From NCBI GenBank assembly GCA_943704495.1, contig CALSCR010003371.1, forward strand, positions 1-26,321: 26,321 nucleotides of DNA, written 5' to 3'. Positions 1 to 11,060 of this stretch are shown here, one piece after another. This stretch comes from Pigoraptor chileana (taxonomy: Eukaryota; Opisthokonta; Filasterea). A program made the position numbers and the translations under genes. Within the stretch, counting starts at the first letter, position 1, and the number at the start of each line of letters is the position of its first letter. Below the pieces are notes generated by a model that worked only from the letters and a program-made list of their open reading frames with translations, was not told where the DNA came from and did not search any database.

Positions 1-1500
1 GTCTGTGTCTGTGTCTGTGTCTGTGTCTGTGTCTGTGTCTGTGTCTGTGTCTGTGTCTGTGTCTGTGTCTGTGTCGGTGTTTGTAGGCGTGTGTGTGTGC
101 GTGTGTCTGTTTCTGTGTCTGTGTCGGCGTCTGTGTGAGTGAGGAGAGGAGAGGGTGGGTGGCGGTGTCAACAGGTGAGTATGTTCTTTGGGTGTATGTA
201 TGCATTCACGCAAATGTGCGAGGTGTGCAGAAGGCACTATCGTGCAGTGGGATCCCCCACACTGTTCTCACAAAGTGCATTTTGTGAGCTCTCACACTTC
301 GGTTTAGTTTCGTTACTCATAGCCAGCCGCAAAGTATGTTCAATTTTCAATTCCTTTCCAATCCCCTTGAACACTCGCATAGTTCTGCGGCCCTCTCCAA
401 TTGAACCAAGTGAGTGTGACTGCGCACAGTTCATTTACATGTACGTGCTGGTGTTGTGTGTATATGTATATACAAGTGTTCTGTGTGTGTGTGTGTGTCC
501 GCGTTGTATGGTCATGCTGTTTGTATAATGGTATGCATGTGTTATGGTGTGTATATGGTATGCGTGTATTATGTGTGTGGGTGTCTGCGTGTATATGTGT
601 GCTCATGCTGTGTGTATATTGGTACGCATGTGCTATGTGTGTGGGTGTCCGCGTTTATATGTGTGCGGATATGTGTGTGTCTTTGTACGTGTGTCAGGTG
701 TGTGTCTTTGCGTATCAGTGTGTGTGTTGTGTGTGCTGTGCGTATCAGTGTGTGTGTTGTGTGTGCTGTGTGTGTTCGAATATGTGTTTGTGTTCGTCTA
801 CATGTGTGTGCACGTGTGTGTTGCACCGTTGTGTGTGTTGTGTTAGGGCTAGGTTAGGTGCTTTGCCTATTGTATGCGCACTGTGTGTTGTGTGTATGTG
901 CTCTGTCTGTTGTGTATGTTGTACTTTCTGCAATGTGTGTTTGTGTGTGTGTGCGTTTGTGATGTGAGTGTTGTGTTTGTGTGTGTTATGTTGTGTGTTC
1001 TCTGCCCGTCTGTTGGGTATGTTGTACTTTCTGCAATGTGTGTTTGTGTGTGTGTGCGTTTGTGATGTGAGTTAGTGTTGTGTTTGTGTGTGTTATGTTG
1101 TATGTTCTCTGCCCATCCGTTGTGTATGTTGTACGTGCTGCAATGTGTGTGTGCCGTGTGTGCATGTAGTAGGTGTTGTGTTTGTTTTGTGTGTGTACAC
1201 GTGACTGTGTGTTGTGTTGTATCTGCTCTGTCTGTTATGGTGCACTGGCCGGCTGCCATGCGTGTGTCTTGTGAGTCTTATGTGTGTGTTTGCGCTTTGC
1301 CGTCTATTGTGTGTCTTTAATTGTACTTGTTCTGTGTCAACTTGTTTTCTGTGCGCGTGTGCTGTGTGTTGTGTGTGTGTTGTGCTTTTGGATATGTGTG
1401 TGTGTCTGTGTCTACCTGTCTGTCGATGTATTCGCGTCTGTATGTACGTGTGTTTTCTCTGCGTGTGCACGCGCTGTTAAGATGTATTCTGTGTCTGTTG
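1..1500. repeat. TG-rich microsatellite region, no credible gene
   Basis: Positions 1 to about 76 are a near-perfect hexanucleotide array of GTCTGT units. From about 77 to 135 and again from about 440 to 1490 the DNA is degenerate (TG)n with interspersed T-rich words. About 140-430 is more complex sequence, but I see no exon with splice sites in it. Open frames here translate to strings of Cys, Val and Tyr, or of His and Thr on the other strand, which is what TG/CA repeats give in any frame. Confidence 0.9.
914..1150. repeat. Minisatellite, about 2.3 copies of a 103-107 bp unit
   Basis: The word GTATGTTGTAC recurs at about 914, 1017 and 1124. Each copy is followed by a CTGCAATGTGTGT word, then by TG-rich sequence and a TTCTCTGCCC word. 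The first two units are nearly identical and the third has diverged. A shorter duplication of about 30 bp (CGTATCAGTGTGTG...) lies at 711-770. Confidence 0.8.
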
Positions 1501-1988
1501 ATTTTGTGGATCTCACCCCTATCTCTTCTCTGACACAGTGCTGCACTAGGTACGTACTATTTCTTTTCCCTCAAACACTCGTCATGATCACTTCCTCTGT
1601 CTCCGCTTCAACAATGTGGGTTTCGGGAATTAAATGTGCCGTACAGTCGTACAGTCGGTACACATGTACTGTTTGTGTATGTAATGTATGTTGGCTTCAC
1701 TTTCCAATTTTCATTCACACACACATGGCAAATAAACCACACATGACCGCAAACCCTGTTTATTTTCGAAAAATGTTGACGCAGTGCAATAATGCCACAT
1801 TGTGCAAAGAAAGGCCCAGCCAATTGCGCGGCTAAGAGCATGTATCAACTGTCGTGAGAATTAAAGTATGTACATATTTACAAGCTGCCATGCCTTTGAC
1901 ATGCTGTGCATTTGGCAGTGTAAGGTGGCACGTGCACAAAAGGGAGACGGCACGCACAACAGCTGCCACAGCGCTGTGAGTAGCAGAC
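1501..1988. other. Intergenic, 3' flank of the recombinase gene
   Basis: No gene recognised. On the minus strand an AATAAA motif lies at 1764-1759, about 225 bp past the recombinase stop codon, and could be its polyadenylation signal. That assignment is weak because AATAAA also occurs by chance on the plus strand nearby (about 1730). Confidence 0.4.
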
Positions 1989-4652
1989 TCAGCGATTTCG
2001 AGTGACCAGCTTACGCGAGCCAGTGCGCCCAGCATTTGCCCAGTCGATTATGTATCGAAGAAGTGCAGTGGATTGGATTGACCAACCTCCAAGGAGCGCA
2101 ATCTCCGTGAGGCTGATGCCCTCCTCAATGTACCGAGTGGTTCCACCGCGCCTATGGATACATATGCAATATGTAACAGATATACCAGTCAAGTAGGATT
2201 ATATTTACAGGAAAACAGTCAATTAAATAATTACAATCATTTTGAAGCAGTGACTGGCACAGTTTTGATGCTAACCTGAACGAATGTGTCCCAAAGCACG
2301 CAAGCTCCTCCTGAGAGCAAAGACCTGCCTCCTTCAAAGACAAACGTATATTTTGAAGGAAGACCTTGGCAGTCTTGAAAAAACAATAGCAACATTATCA
2401 GCAAGACACGACAGTATCAGTAATATTGATTCAGCTGCTCATAATTGCGATAGTAACATAAGCATGACAGCAGTACAAAACCGGCCAAACCGGCCAGATT
2501 GAATGATCAAAACCAGACTGATTGAATGACATCTGATGACACCTACCATTCGTGTACAAGAGGGCATGCCATGTCTATCCAGCTGTGGGAAGAGCAGACC
2601 AGAGGTGATGTTTGCGCATCGACAGTACAGTGGCAGCCAAAACACAGGATTGATTCGCCAATCCGGATTGTTATGCAGGATCATTCGCTCACAGCCTCCT
2701 ATAATACATTAAGGGCATGATCAGTAAAACATTGAAGTCAATCAGTCCCGCTTGAACCAATCTGAGTCACTATTGCATTGGCTGGCACACGTACACATGG
2801 ACAGTGACAGTCGCATTGGTCGACATTTAACATGACAGTAAATGTACACATGACATCAATGCACTGTAAATGTAGACATAATAGTATATTCAGACAACAG
2901 CTGTGTAGTACTAACCGGTCTGTTTGTTCTTCCTGAAGTCAAGCTTGACGGTGTCAACAGGATTGGGCATCCCGGGTGTTGCAATGCAGAACATGCTCAG
3001 GTCAAGTCGAAGAACCTCATCGGATCGAAGAAGGAGATCAAAGGCAAGGACGTTCATTGCCTGCACACATGGATTGCAGCCATCAACAAACATTATCATG
3101 TGAGAAAGCTTTGCCCGGAATTGAATACATGATAGTACTTTTTTACAGCCTGAACAATCACTTGACTGTAAAGTGGCAAGACTCACCTGAGCCTGCAGGA
3201 ATTTAACCCCTGCAGATGGATTCTCTGGCTGTGCCTCACGTGCTGCACGAAAGTTGTACATATTGTACTCGCCAAGCGCAGCAACTTCTTCCTTGGTGAT
3301 AGCTCGCCGCTGCTGTGGCATGTACCCATTCTGGATCTGCACATACGTGGGTAGGTAATACACAAGAATTGATGATTGCATACTATCAGGTATACATGCT
3401 CAATTTACCTGTCCTGGGGCTCTGTGACGCAACAGTTGTACAGAGTAATAAAATAATCAATAAAGTGAGATAAAGATGGCTCACCATTGCCTTCAGGAGT
3501 CCCTTCATATACTCGCGCACACGAGGGGAGAGGCAAGGATTGCCACGAAAGACGCCTGGACTCTCCTCTATCCAGTCGCCTGTGCGATTGTAAGTCTCGC
3601 GCATGAAGTATGCAATACCAGCACGTGCACACCTTGCACTCGGATACTGCATTACAATTGGCAAAGACAACATATGCATAAATCACACTTCAGAGCCACT
3701 TCAGAGCCAGATTGCCATCAAGTTCCCATGTGTGCATCAATACCGTACAGATAGTCAATCAACACGGTCAGACTGATGACAACATGCACAACAAAGTTTT
3801 GCACAACAAAAACGCAACAGATACACAGTGTACCGAATGGTTTTTGGCTTAGTAAGATGCATGCAAGGCACTGACCTTGTTATCCTTGCACACAAAAGGC
3901 AGATTTTTGAGAACCTCGTCGAAGTCAACTCCTGTGCTTGCGCTAGAGGGCACCGATCCACCACAGAACGAGTGTAGAAACCCCATTACGTGGTTGGGGG
4001 TGTTTGCATCAAAGCAGCCAATGTCCAGGCCAAGCTTTGCGTAATGTTCCGTGAGAAGCCTAGCGTACCTGTCATTCAACAAAGAGGTGAGGGCCGAATA
4101 TAATATAATAAGCTGGTTATCACTCTCATTACAGTTCAGTTTGGAAACTGACGGACATTAATTGCACATGACAAAATGAACTTTTTGGAGGGTGGGTTCG
4201 GCAGATTAATCTCATGCAGCAGCTAGGCAACAGTGCATCACTGACTTGACTTACCTGGCGTGGTCCTTGCGCGTCTTTGGAGACAGTGATGAGCGCCGTG
4301 TGCCGTCTGCACTATCGAGAAAGAAGCGATAGGCCTCCGCTGGTGTCATTTGTGGTGGGGCCGGTGCTGGATGTTCTGCCCTGCCGCCGTTCACACTATC
4401 ACCATCAGCTTCGCACTCCAATTCCGACACGAGATCGTCATCATCCTCCTCGTGCAATGCATCCACAACAAAATCATCTGCAACTGGCGCGTGTTCAGCT
4501 GCTGCTGCAGCCGAGCGCGTGCGGGGGCGGCCACGCGGACGCTGCTGTTGAATAACCGCTAGCGCTGGCGTGTTGCTGGCTTTCCGAGGTCGACCACGAG
4601 CACGGTTTGGTGCGTGCTCCTGCACGCTAGCGCTTGTCTTCTTTCGGCCCAT
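1989..4652 (-). CDS. AT-hook tyrosine recombinase, Crypton/DIRS-type integrase fold
   Basis: Eight exons on the minus strand join in matching phase: 4652-4255, 4068-3876, 3646-3485, 3336-3187, 3060-2916, 2698-2547, 2310-2276 and 2151-1989, giving about 465 residues. The N-terminus has two AT-hooks (RGRPRK near residue 19, RGRPRT near 40), which bind the minor groove of AT-rich DNA, followed by an acidic patch. A helical core-binding region follows (LSPKTRKDHARYARLL). The catalytic half carries all expected residues: Arg313 in RSDEVLRL, His409 and Arg412 in THSFRRGG, Trp435 in LLGGW, and the nucleophile Tyr445 in LLRYI. Exon 7 could start at 2331 instead, adding seven residues in frame. The family cuts and rejoins DNA through a phosphotyrosine bond. 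I see no reverse transcriptase, terminal repeats or partner ORF nearby. It could be a Crypton-like transposase or a domesticated host gene. I am confident of the family but not of the subfamily. Confidence 0.82.
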
Positions 4653-5280
4653 GAGGAAACTGAGGGGATTCGAAGTGTGAAATGCTACTACTAGTACAGT
4701 ATTAATCAAATCATCTAAGATCGTCGGCCACTGCCAGTGATGAATGAATAAACACATTTATTCCAGCATCCAACAGGCATGCCGCATGGGATGCAATGAG
4801 ATGAGTATGCAAGTGTGCGTGTGCACATGTTCAAAGAGTAATGCACACGCAACAATGGCACCTGAATACAATAAAACTCCTTTCGGCTGCATCCGTGTGC
4901 GCGGGAATTCGGCTAGTTTTTCCGGCTTTTTGGAGAAGTCCGGAAACAGCCCAACATAATGCTACTATTCCCCGTATTTGATCGTGCGATTATGCTTTCC
5001 TCATGATTCAAATTCAAACTACCTTCAAAAACTAACTATGACTAATCCAGTACTTAATTTGATACCGAAATATCTACTTATTCCCGCTTGATTTCGCCTC
5101 TAAGGCCGACTTACGTGACTTAGGGGGGGACTAACACACAGTCTGTCATCCACGCAGTTGCCGAATCACACAAACCACTACGCACACAAACCACTGCATC
5201 TACAAAAGAGACATCATCAATCGTTGATACTTATCTTGTGTGAGGTCATTAGTTATTATCAGGCACGCAACGAATTTAAA
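4653..5280. other. Divergent intergenic region, recombinase (-) and SDHB (+)
   Basis: This 628 bp head-to-head gap holds no ORF I can support. It is more AT-rich than the flanking SDHB gene. A short palindromic stretch with AATAAA on both strands lies at about 4746-4763. No convincing TATA box is visible before either start codon. Confidence 0.5.
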
Positions 5281-7282
5281 ATGTCGCTGTGTCAGCAGGC
5301 GCACATGCGCGCAGCCTTGCGCCAACTGCCACGGGTGCGTCACGTCTTTACTTTGCCAGACAAATGTACCACAACGCAAATACGCACGCACACGCATACA
5401 TATATTATATATACGCGCACACACTCGCATTAACGCAACCGCACACGACGGATGGAGCAGAGTGTGGTGTGCCGTTGATTGATATACTTACGCGCATTTG
5501 CTTGCAATTGTTTGCTCACTGAAGTGTCTCATGAGCATGCCTTTGACGCTGACATGATCCTGGCCCGCTTTTTTTCTCTTGCGCAATTCGATGTCCACTT
5601 TTGAGAGTGCAGCTTCTTGCCGCAGTCCCTCAGCGCGCTGCATCAACCGCCGTGAAGCCTCCGCCAAAGGCGGCGGAAAATGCTGCGCCACGCTACAAGA
5701 ACTTTGCTATCTACCGCTGGGTGGGTTTAGGCGTAGGGCCCTAATATGACTACCTCCTAGCCTGATAGATCGGCACGAACAATATTGCAACTTGCGCTTT
5801 GGAGCAGCGGTGTGGAGGGTCGCTTTTGTTTGGCGATGTAGTGCGGGGCGTGGCTGTCTTCAAAGGGATAACGTGTCCATTGGATTGAACACAGGATCCG
5901 GAGACCCCTGGAGACAAACCGCACATCCAGAATTACAAGGTTGACCTTAACGCGTGCGGTCCGATGGTGTTGGATGCCCTCATCAAAATCAAGAATGAAA
6001 TTGATCCTACTCTGACCTTCCGCCGCTCGTGCCGCGAGGGTGAGTGGGGCTGAAGCAACCGACTCACGCGGCGCATCACAATGGGTTTGGTTTTACTACT
6101 GCTTGCCCTTTCTTCTGATCTTTAACCTCTGTCATCATGCCGTTAACGAGTGCGAGGAAGCCTTTCTCATGGCCTCTGTTCGTCCTGCGCATCCCTTTGC
6201 ATACTCCCTTGCCCACCCTGTGACACAGGAATTTGCGGATCGTGCTCCATGAACATTGGTGGCACCAACACGCTCGCGTGCATCAGCCGCATCGACACTG
6301 ACTTGTCAAAGTCGGTCAAGATCTATCCTCTGCCGCACATGTATGTGGTGAAGGATCTTGTGCCGGTGGGTGGTTGTGGGTGTGGTCCGTGTCTCATGCT
6401 CGTGTGGCTTCAGTGCGCTCTCTCTTCCCCCGCGGAATAATGGCGGCTGTTGCGATCGCACGTGCATTCATTAACCAATGGCTGTCACGTGGTGCGTGCA
6501 GGACATGACCAATTTTTACGACCAGCACAAGTCGGTCGAGCCCTATCTCAAGCGTAAGGACGAGGCGCCTGTCGACCGCAACACGAAGGAGTATCCCCAG
6601 TCGGTCACCGACCGCAAGAAGCTGGTGCGTGTGTACCCGTTCATTCGCGTGTGCCCTATGTGCACCGTGTGTTCTATTTGGCCATGCCGCGGGACCATGA
6701 ACTGGGCGGAATAATCGGCACTCTGGGTGTAGGCACAGACCATGCGGTGATTCTGATGGACAACTGTTGCATATTGACTGCCACTGGTTTGAGCAGGATG
6801 GACTGTACGAGTGCATCTTGTGCGCTTGCTGCAGCACGAGCTGCCCCAGCTACTGGTGGAACAGCGACAAGTACCTGGGCCCCGCGGTGCTGCTGCAGGC
6901 GTACCGCTGGATGGCCGACAGCCGCGACCAGTTTACAAAGGAGCGCATGGAGAAGATGCAGGACCCGTTCTCGGTCTACCGCTGCCATACAATCATGAAC
7001 TGCTCAAAGACGTGCCCCAAGGTGCGCAGCCGCAATGATTGAATTGAATGAGAGGGGAATGTTGCTGTTTTCCGCTGCGTTGTTGCGTGGCGGTTCGTTG
7101 TGGCCACGCGGCTGTTCGTTTGCGTGCCGTGCTTCGTTTGTGCGCGATTATTAACCGCCATCTCCTTTGCCCCTCCCCCCCCGGCTCCCCGTCTCTATGA
7201 TGGTCCTCAATTGCAGGGCCTGAACCCTGGAAAGGCTATTGCCGAGATCAAGAAGGAAATGGGTCTGCTCGGTTCCTCGTAA
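5281..7282 (+). CDS. SDHB: Succinate dehydrogenase iron-sulfur subunit, mitochondrial (complex II)
   Basis: Seven exons join in phase: 5281-5334, 5634-5720, 5895-6039, 6229-6365, 6502-6624, 6797-7021 and 7217-7282, giving about 278 residues, the usual SDHB length. Exon 1 encodes a basic, acid-free leader ([18 protein letters not shown]) typical of a mitochondrial presequence. Exon 2 may instead start at 5613, adding seven residues in frame. The [2Fe-2S] ligands are Cys93, Cys98, Cys101 and Cys113. The C-terminal ferredoxin-like domain has [12 protein letters not shown] (Cys188, 191, 194, 198) and [12 protein letters not shown] (Cys245, 251, 255) for the [4Fe-4S] and [3Fe-4S] clusters. The protein passes electrons from the flavoprotein subunit to ubiquinone in the inner membrane. 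Donor sites are mostly GTGNGT. The 3' end faces the SIR2-type gene 310 bp away. Confidence 0.97.
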
Positions 7283-7592
7283 TGCTTGTGTTGCTGTTTT
7301 TGTGACGTCGCCGCGCTAGGGATGGGGGTGTCGCGGACACGTGGTTTGTGACTTGAAAATGTCCGTGCGGACGATGGACTAAATATGACTTACAGTGCAC
7401 TTGCATACTGACGAGCATATATATATATTTCTGTCGTTGGTGGAGATGAATATATTACTCGGACACCAGCTGGAGCATGCATTGTACGGCTCGGTGTGGC
7501 GGATGCATCTAGCGGGCATCCAGTTTCAGTCAGACACAGTCTGACATACTGATCACTCGTCCATCGCCAATTGCTATCGTTGGGGCAATCGG
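7283..7592. other. Convergent intergenic region with (AT)n tract
   Basis: This is the tail-to-tail gap between SDHB and the SIR2-type gene. It contains a short TATATATATAT tract at about 7419-7430 and no ORF I can support. Confidence 0.6.
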
Positions 7593-10500
7593 CTATGTCT
7601 GGCCGTTCATGGCCCTGCTTGTGAGCGATGCTGGCGGTAGGCCGTCGAGCAGCGTCGAGCCCAACCAGCTGCCCATTCGCCCGGCGCTGTGTGTGTCGTC
7701 CGCATGTTCATCGCCGCCCCCGCTGTCGGTCGCAGTGGGTCCGCCGCCGGTGCCTCCGTCCGCAGCAACTCCATCGCCCCCCAGGGCAAGCACCATGCGC
7801 ACAACAACCGCCCACTCTGGCGCATTGCGTGCGTTGGATGGAAGACCCCCCACAAAGTCAATGATATGGTTCCGCAGGGTCCTTTGGTCCTCCGTAAGCA
7901 GCGCATCGTACTGCGGCTTAAGCAGATACGCCGCAGTGGTGGTGGACTCCGAGCTTAAATAGTCCAGAAAGATCTCCATCTGTCTGGCTGCCCCCGGAGC
8001 ATCCTGTTTGCGCTCGTTCTTCATTGCCACCATGTTGAGGTCTTCTTTCCACAACATATCCACAATGTGATTGCGGAACAGAGAAAGCGAAGTTCCAAAG
8101 GGCTCCGTGCGCTGCGAACGCCTTTCATTGCCTCGCTCTTTGCCCCCCATGCCGTCGTCTTGCAAGCGGGTGCGATCTGCACGCGTCGCAAGCGGTTCAC
8201 TCGAACTTAGCGCGCGCCGCACTTCGTCGACGATTCGGTGGAAATTGTCGTCCTGAAGGGAGAAACCCACAAAAAGCATGTGGCGCGTGATGAGCAGCGA
8301 TTGCACAATCCCCTGAAGCGCCGACCGGCGCGTCGCATACCGCAGATAGTCCTCCCGCGTCAACACAATATCCTCTGGATGGCTCGCACACCCGTGCATT
8401 TTCAGCAGCCAGCGGTCGCAGTTGGACGCTGGCGAGTAAGGAAGGACGGCAACGCTCAGTCCGGCGCCGCGTGACGCAATTTCGAACATTTCGTTATAAT
8501 TTGTTGTCACGGCCTCTTTCACGGGCAGTCCTGCAAGCAAACAAGATGCAAGTGTGCACTACAACATACACAATCCAACCAGTGTGTCGATGGAGGGTTA
8601 TTCATTTTAATTAGTGCAGTTCCATGAATCATCACAAACAGCAATATTGTCCCATGAAGGCGTGCATCAGTACATTCAAGTACAAGTAGTGCCTGATGTC
8701 ACAACGTAAAAGGTTCCTGTAAGCAGTCAGCCATCAGTCCCATCGGGAATCATGTAGTGTCATTGCGTGGGCCAACTCACTTGTCGAACTGCAACGCGCG
8801 CAGCAACAGCTTCTGCAAGTTTCATACTTCCACCGAGATGAAGCTCCACTATTCTTGCAGCATCCAAATAATTCTGGTTGCGGAGTAAAAATTAAAGAAG
8901 TCACCGCAACGACAGGATTCAATGATCACTATTTATACACTGCAAACGACCACCAATCGAGAAATAGTGCTAAGCAAACACAGGTGAAATTAGCAATTGT
9001 CGCTCCCACCATTTCCCCGAGCATTCGCCGCTCCTCATCAGTCATTCCCGCCTGTGCAGCGAGGTCCGTGATGAGCTCCCCCCACGTGGGCAGCCCGGCA
9101 CCTGTGCTTATACCTGCGCCAAGAAAGAGCACAAGGTCGCCACGGCGGGCATGCCCGGCCAGTCGGCGAGCCTGCGACACCAGCTCCGGATCCCCCAGCA
9201 GCGACCATGCTTCTTCATGCCGGTTGCGCATAACTTGAACGGCCGCAAATTTGCTTCTGTCGTTGACAACAAGCGCAATGTCCATTCCATGCATGCGTGC
9301 GGCGCGGTAAAGCTCAGGGAGGAGACGGGCAACAACTCCGCCTGTCGACCTAATGCATGTGTCGGGCGTGAGGTACGCAGTCCGCAGCCGAATGGGACTC
9401 AGTGTGCTTCTCGGAGAAACAAAAGCTGCTCTTGTGGCATGCGCAGCGGGAATTCTACGCAACAAGCACATCACACATATCACGGACGTGCACGTGACAT
9501 TCAAACAGAGCCCAAACCCACTGTCCAGCGCCTCCCTTGCCCGTGCCAACCAGCGGAAGGCCAACGATATGCTTGCTGCGGTTAAAGCGAGGGGGACGCG
9601 CCCTCAGGTACAATGCAGCAGCGCCGAGGAACTGCCGCGCCCCATCAATATACCACTCAATGTCTCTGCAGAAGCTACGCGTGTGGGCCGCAACAACCGC
9701 ATTCGCCCCGTGAATCCGCTCATCGCACCGCGAGCACAAGTTGGCATCGTCGTGCTGGCAATACACAACTGCCGTTGCCTGATTACAGAGACGGCACTTC
9801 GGAAGCTGCAAAGTATAACAACCGCAGATCAGTGTGAGAGCATCAGAAGGCGAGTCGGTGGCATGATCAACACAAAAACGCAGCCAACAGAACACAGGGG
9901 CATACGCATCATGCAACTTGAGTGAGCGCCTCAGAGCACACACACACCTTGATGCCGCCGACGTTGACGAGCCATGGGGGACTGAGGAGCTCGCAATCAT
10001 ACTCTGCGATCGGCATGATTCGCTCCCCTGCGGACCGGAAGATGAACGGCAGCTGACAGCGGTAAGACTACGGTCGTCGGCGAACAAAACGTGCCGGGGC
10101 TTCCATGCAGTACACTCAGGACATGTGCCACATAATACACACACATGAGAGGTGGGCATAATCACACCATGGTTGCTCCAATTGGCGGGCTTCTCCGGGA
10201 GAGTAACTCGATCGGATATTTTCCAGTATGTTTCAATTTTCAGATTGTCATCGGTTGGTAACATCCAGGCATCGCACGCCAATCGCGTGAGGTCGCCGTG
10301 CACAATGAAAACCTGCAACAGTTTGTCAAACGAGATGCCAGCAAGAGTGCGTCGAGACTCAGTCCGCATAGCTCAACAGCAAGAAACGTTCCATAATCTA
10401 CACTATTTTACTCACATGGCCGTAATCGGCCGGCAGACGCTCTACTGTTGAGATTGCATCCCCTGCATTGACAGTGCCGCTGTCTGCGTGTGACGCATCA

Positions 10501-10739
10501 GGCCTGTCTAAAGTGCATCGCTCGTCATCCTCGCCACTGCTGCATGCACTGCGACCCCTGTCCGCGAGAGTGCGGTTGGCGGTGCGGTCGCCATCGACAC
10601 AGCCTGCGCCGTTGCCCGCGGCGGCCAGTGACGGTCCCTCCGTGCGAACACATGACACCGACACGCCCGCATCGACAGCGGTGGGGCCACGAACGTCCAC
10701 GCCGACAACACCACTGGCACCACTGGCGGTGTCCATCAT
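7593..10739 (-). CDS. Macro-like / B-box zinc finger / SIR2-like composite protein
   Basis: Seven exons on the minus strand: 10739-10416, 10312-10145, 10052-9948, 9805-9522, 9349-9010, 8873-8781 and 8530-7593, about 750 residues. Residues 1-108 are low complexity. A macro-domain-like start follows (GDLTRLACDAW, near 113) and resumes later with GLPLVGTGKGGAG (about 281-293). Between them, exon 4 opens with a B-box type Cys/His zinc finger (CRLC, CSRCDERIH, about 203-237). The SIR2-like domain has FLGAGIS (about 369-375), TTNYNEMFE, KMHG with the expected catalytic His, and FVGFSLQDDNF, then a conserved C-terminal extension ending in a Gly/Ala-rich tail. SIR2-fold proteins consume NAD+ as deacylases or NADases, and macro domains bind ADP-ribose. 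This resembles the SIR2-like group found also in bacteria more than classical sirtuins. All junctions match in phase except exon 6 to 7 (phase 0 to phase 1), so a piece is missing there. The start is the first ATG pair, and an upstream exon is possible. Confidence 0.8.
9522..9805 (-). other. B-box zinc-finger exon of the SIR2-type gene
   Basis: The acceptor ACTTTGCAG precedes CTT CCG AAG TGC. The ligands are spaced C-x2-C-x8-C-x7-C-x2-C-x4-H-x8-H, as in B-box/CONSTANS-type fingers. The same exon continues into EWYIDGARQFLG and the macro-like GTG motif, ending at a GTGGGT donor in phase 2. The finger therefore sits inside the macro-like module rather than beside it. Confidence 0.75.
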
Positions 10740-11060
10740 TCGGCGGTGCTTTGCACAATCACACAGAAGCCGATAGATCTGGCACTCAGCCTGATGTGTT
10801 CGTACAAGAATTCTGGCGACTGGCTCGGCAGCGGCCAAAGATGGCCTTCTCCGTTAAAAGCACAACACGAATGGTTCGTTGTGTCCCCCTCAGAAGACAC
10901 GAGTTCCACCGCTGATATCAGTCTCACAGTATGGAGTCACTGCGTCAGTGCCGTTGGTCGCGTCAGTTGCTGCCAGTAGTGAATGGGCACTCTGTTCACC
11001 GTGATGCATGCGTTTGGAGAGTACTACTGTGGCGTCATCGTTTCCAAAGTCGGCCCCATC
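10740..11060. other. Divergent intergenic region, left part
   Basis: No exon is recognised on either strand. An in-frame stop (TAA, near 10857) lies upstream of the SIR2-type ATG on the minus strand, so any further N-terminal coding would need another exon here. Confidence 0.4.

Noticed and set aside
401-967. Long plus-strand ORF of Cys/Val/Tyr-rich sequence, with matching His/Thr-rich ORFs on the minus strand
   Set aside because: It is generated by TG/CA repeats in any frame, with no splice sites, domains or normal composition.
5488-5691. Minus-strand ORF ending at a GTAAGT-like donor, which could be joined in frame to the recombinase exon starting near 4666
   Set aside because: It lies over SDHB exon 2 on the plus strand, whose product ([21 protein letters not shown]) continues correctly into the next SDHB exon. 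The minus frame is a shadow and has no ATG.
9948-10145. Continuous reading of the minus frame from 10312 to 9522 as one long exon
   Set aside because: The frame between 10145 and 9948 gives Ser/Cys-rich sequence without family features. The shifted frame from 10052 gives LPFIFRSAGERIMP and WLVNVGGIK, flanked by proper splice sites and matching phases.
10490-10915. Cys/His/Arg-rich plus ORF resembling a zinc-finger protein
   Set aside because: It is antisense to exon 1 of the SIR2-type gene, with no spaced Cys/His motif and no supporting splice context.
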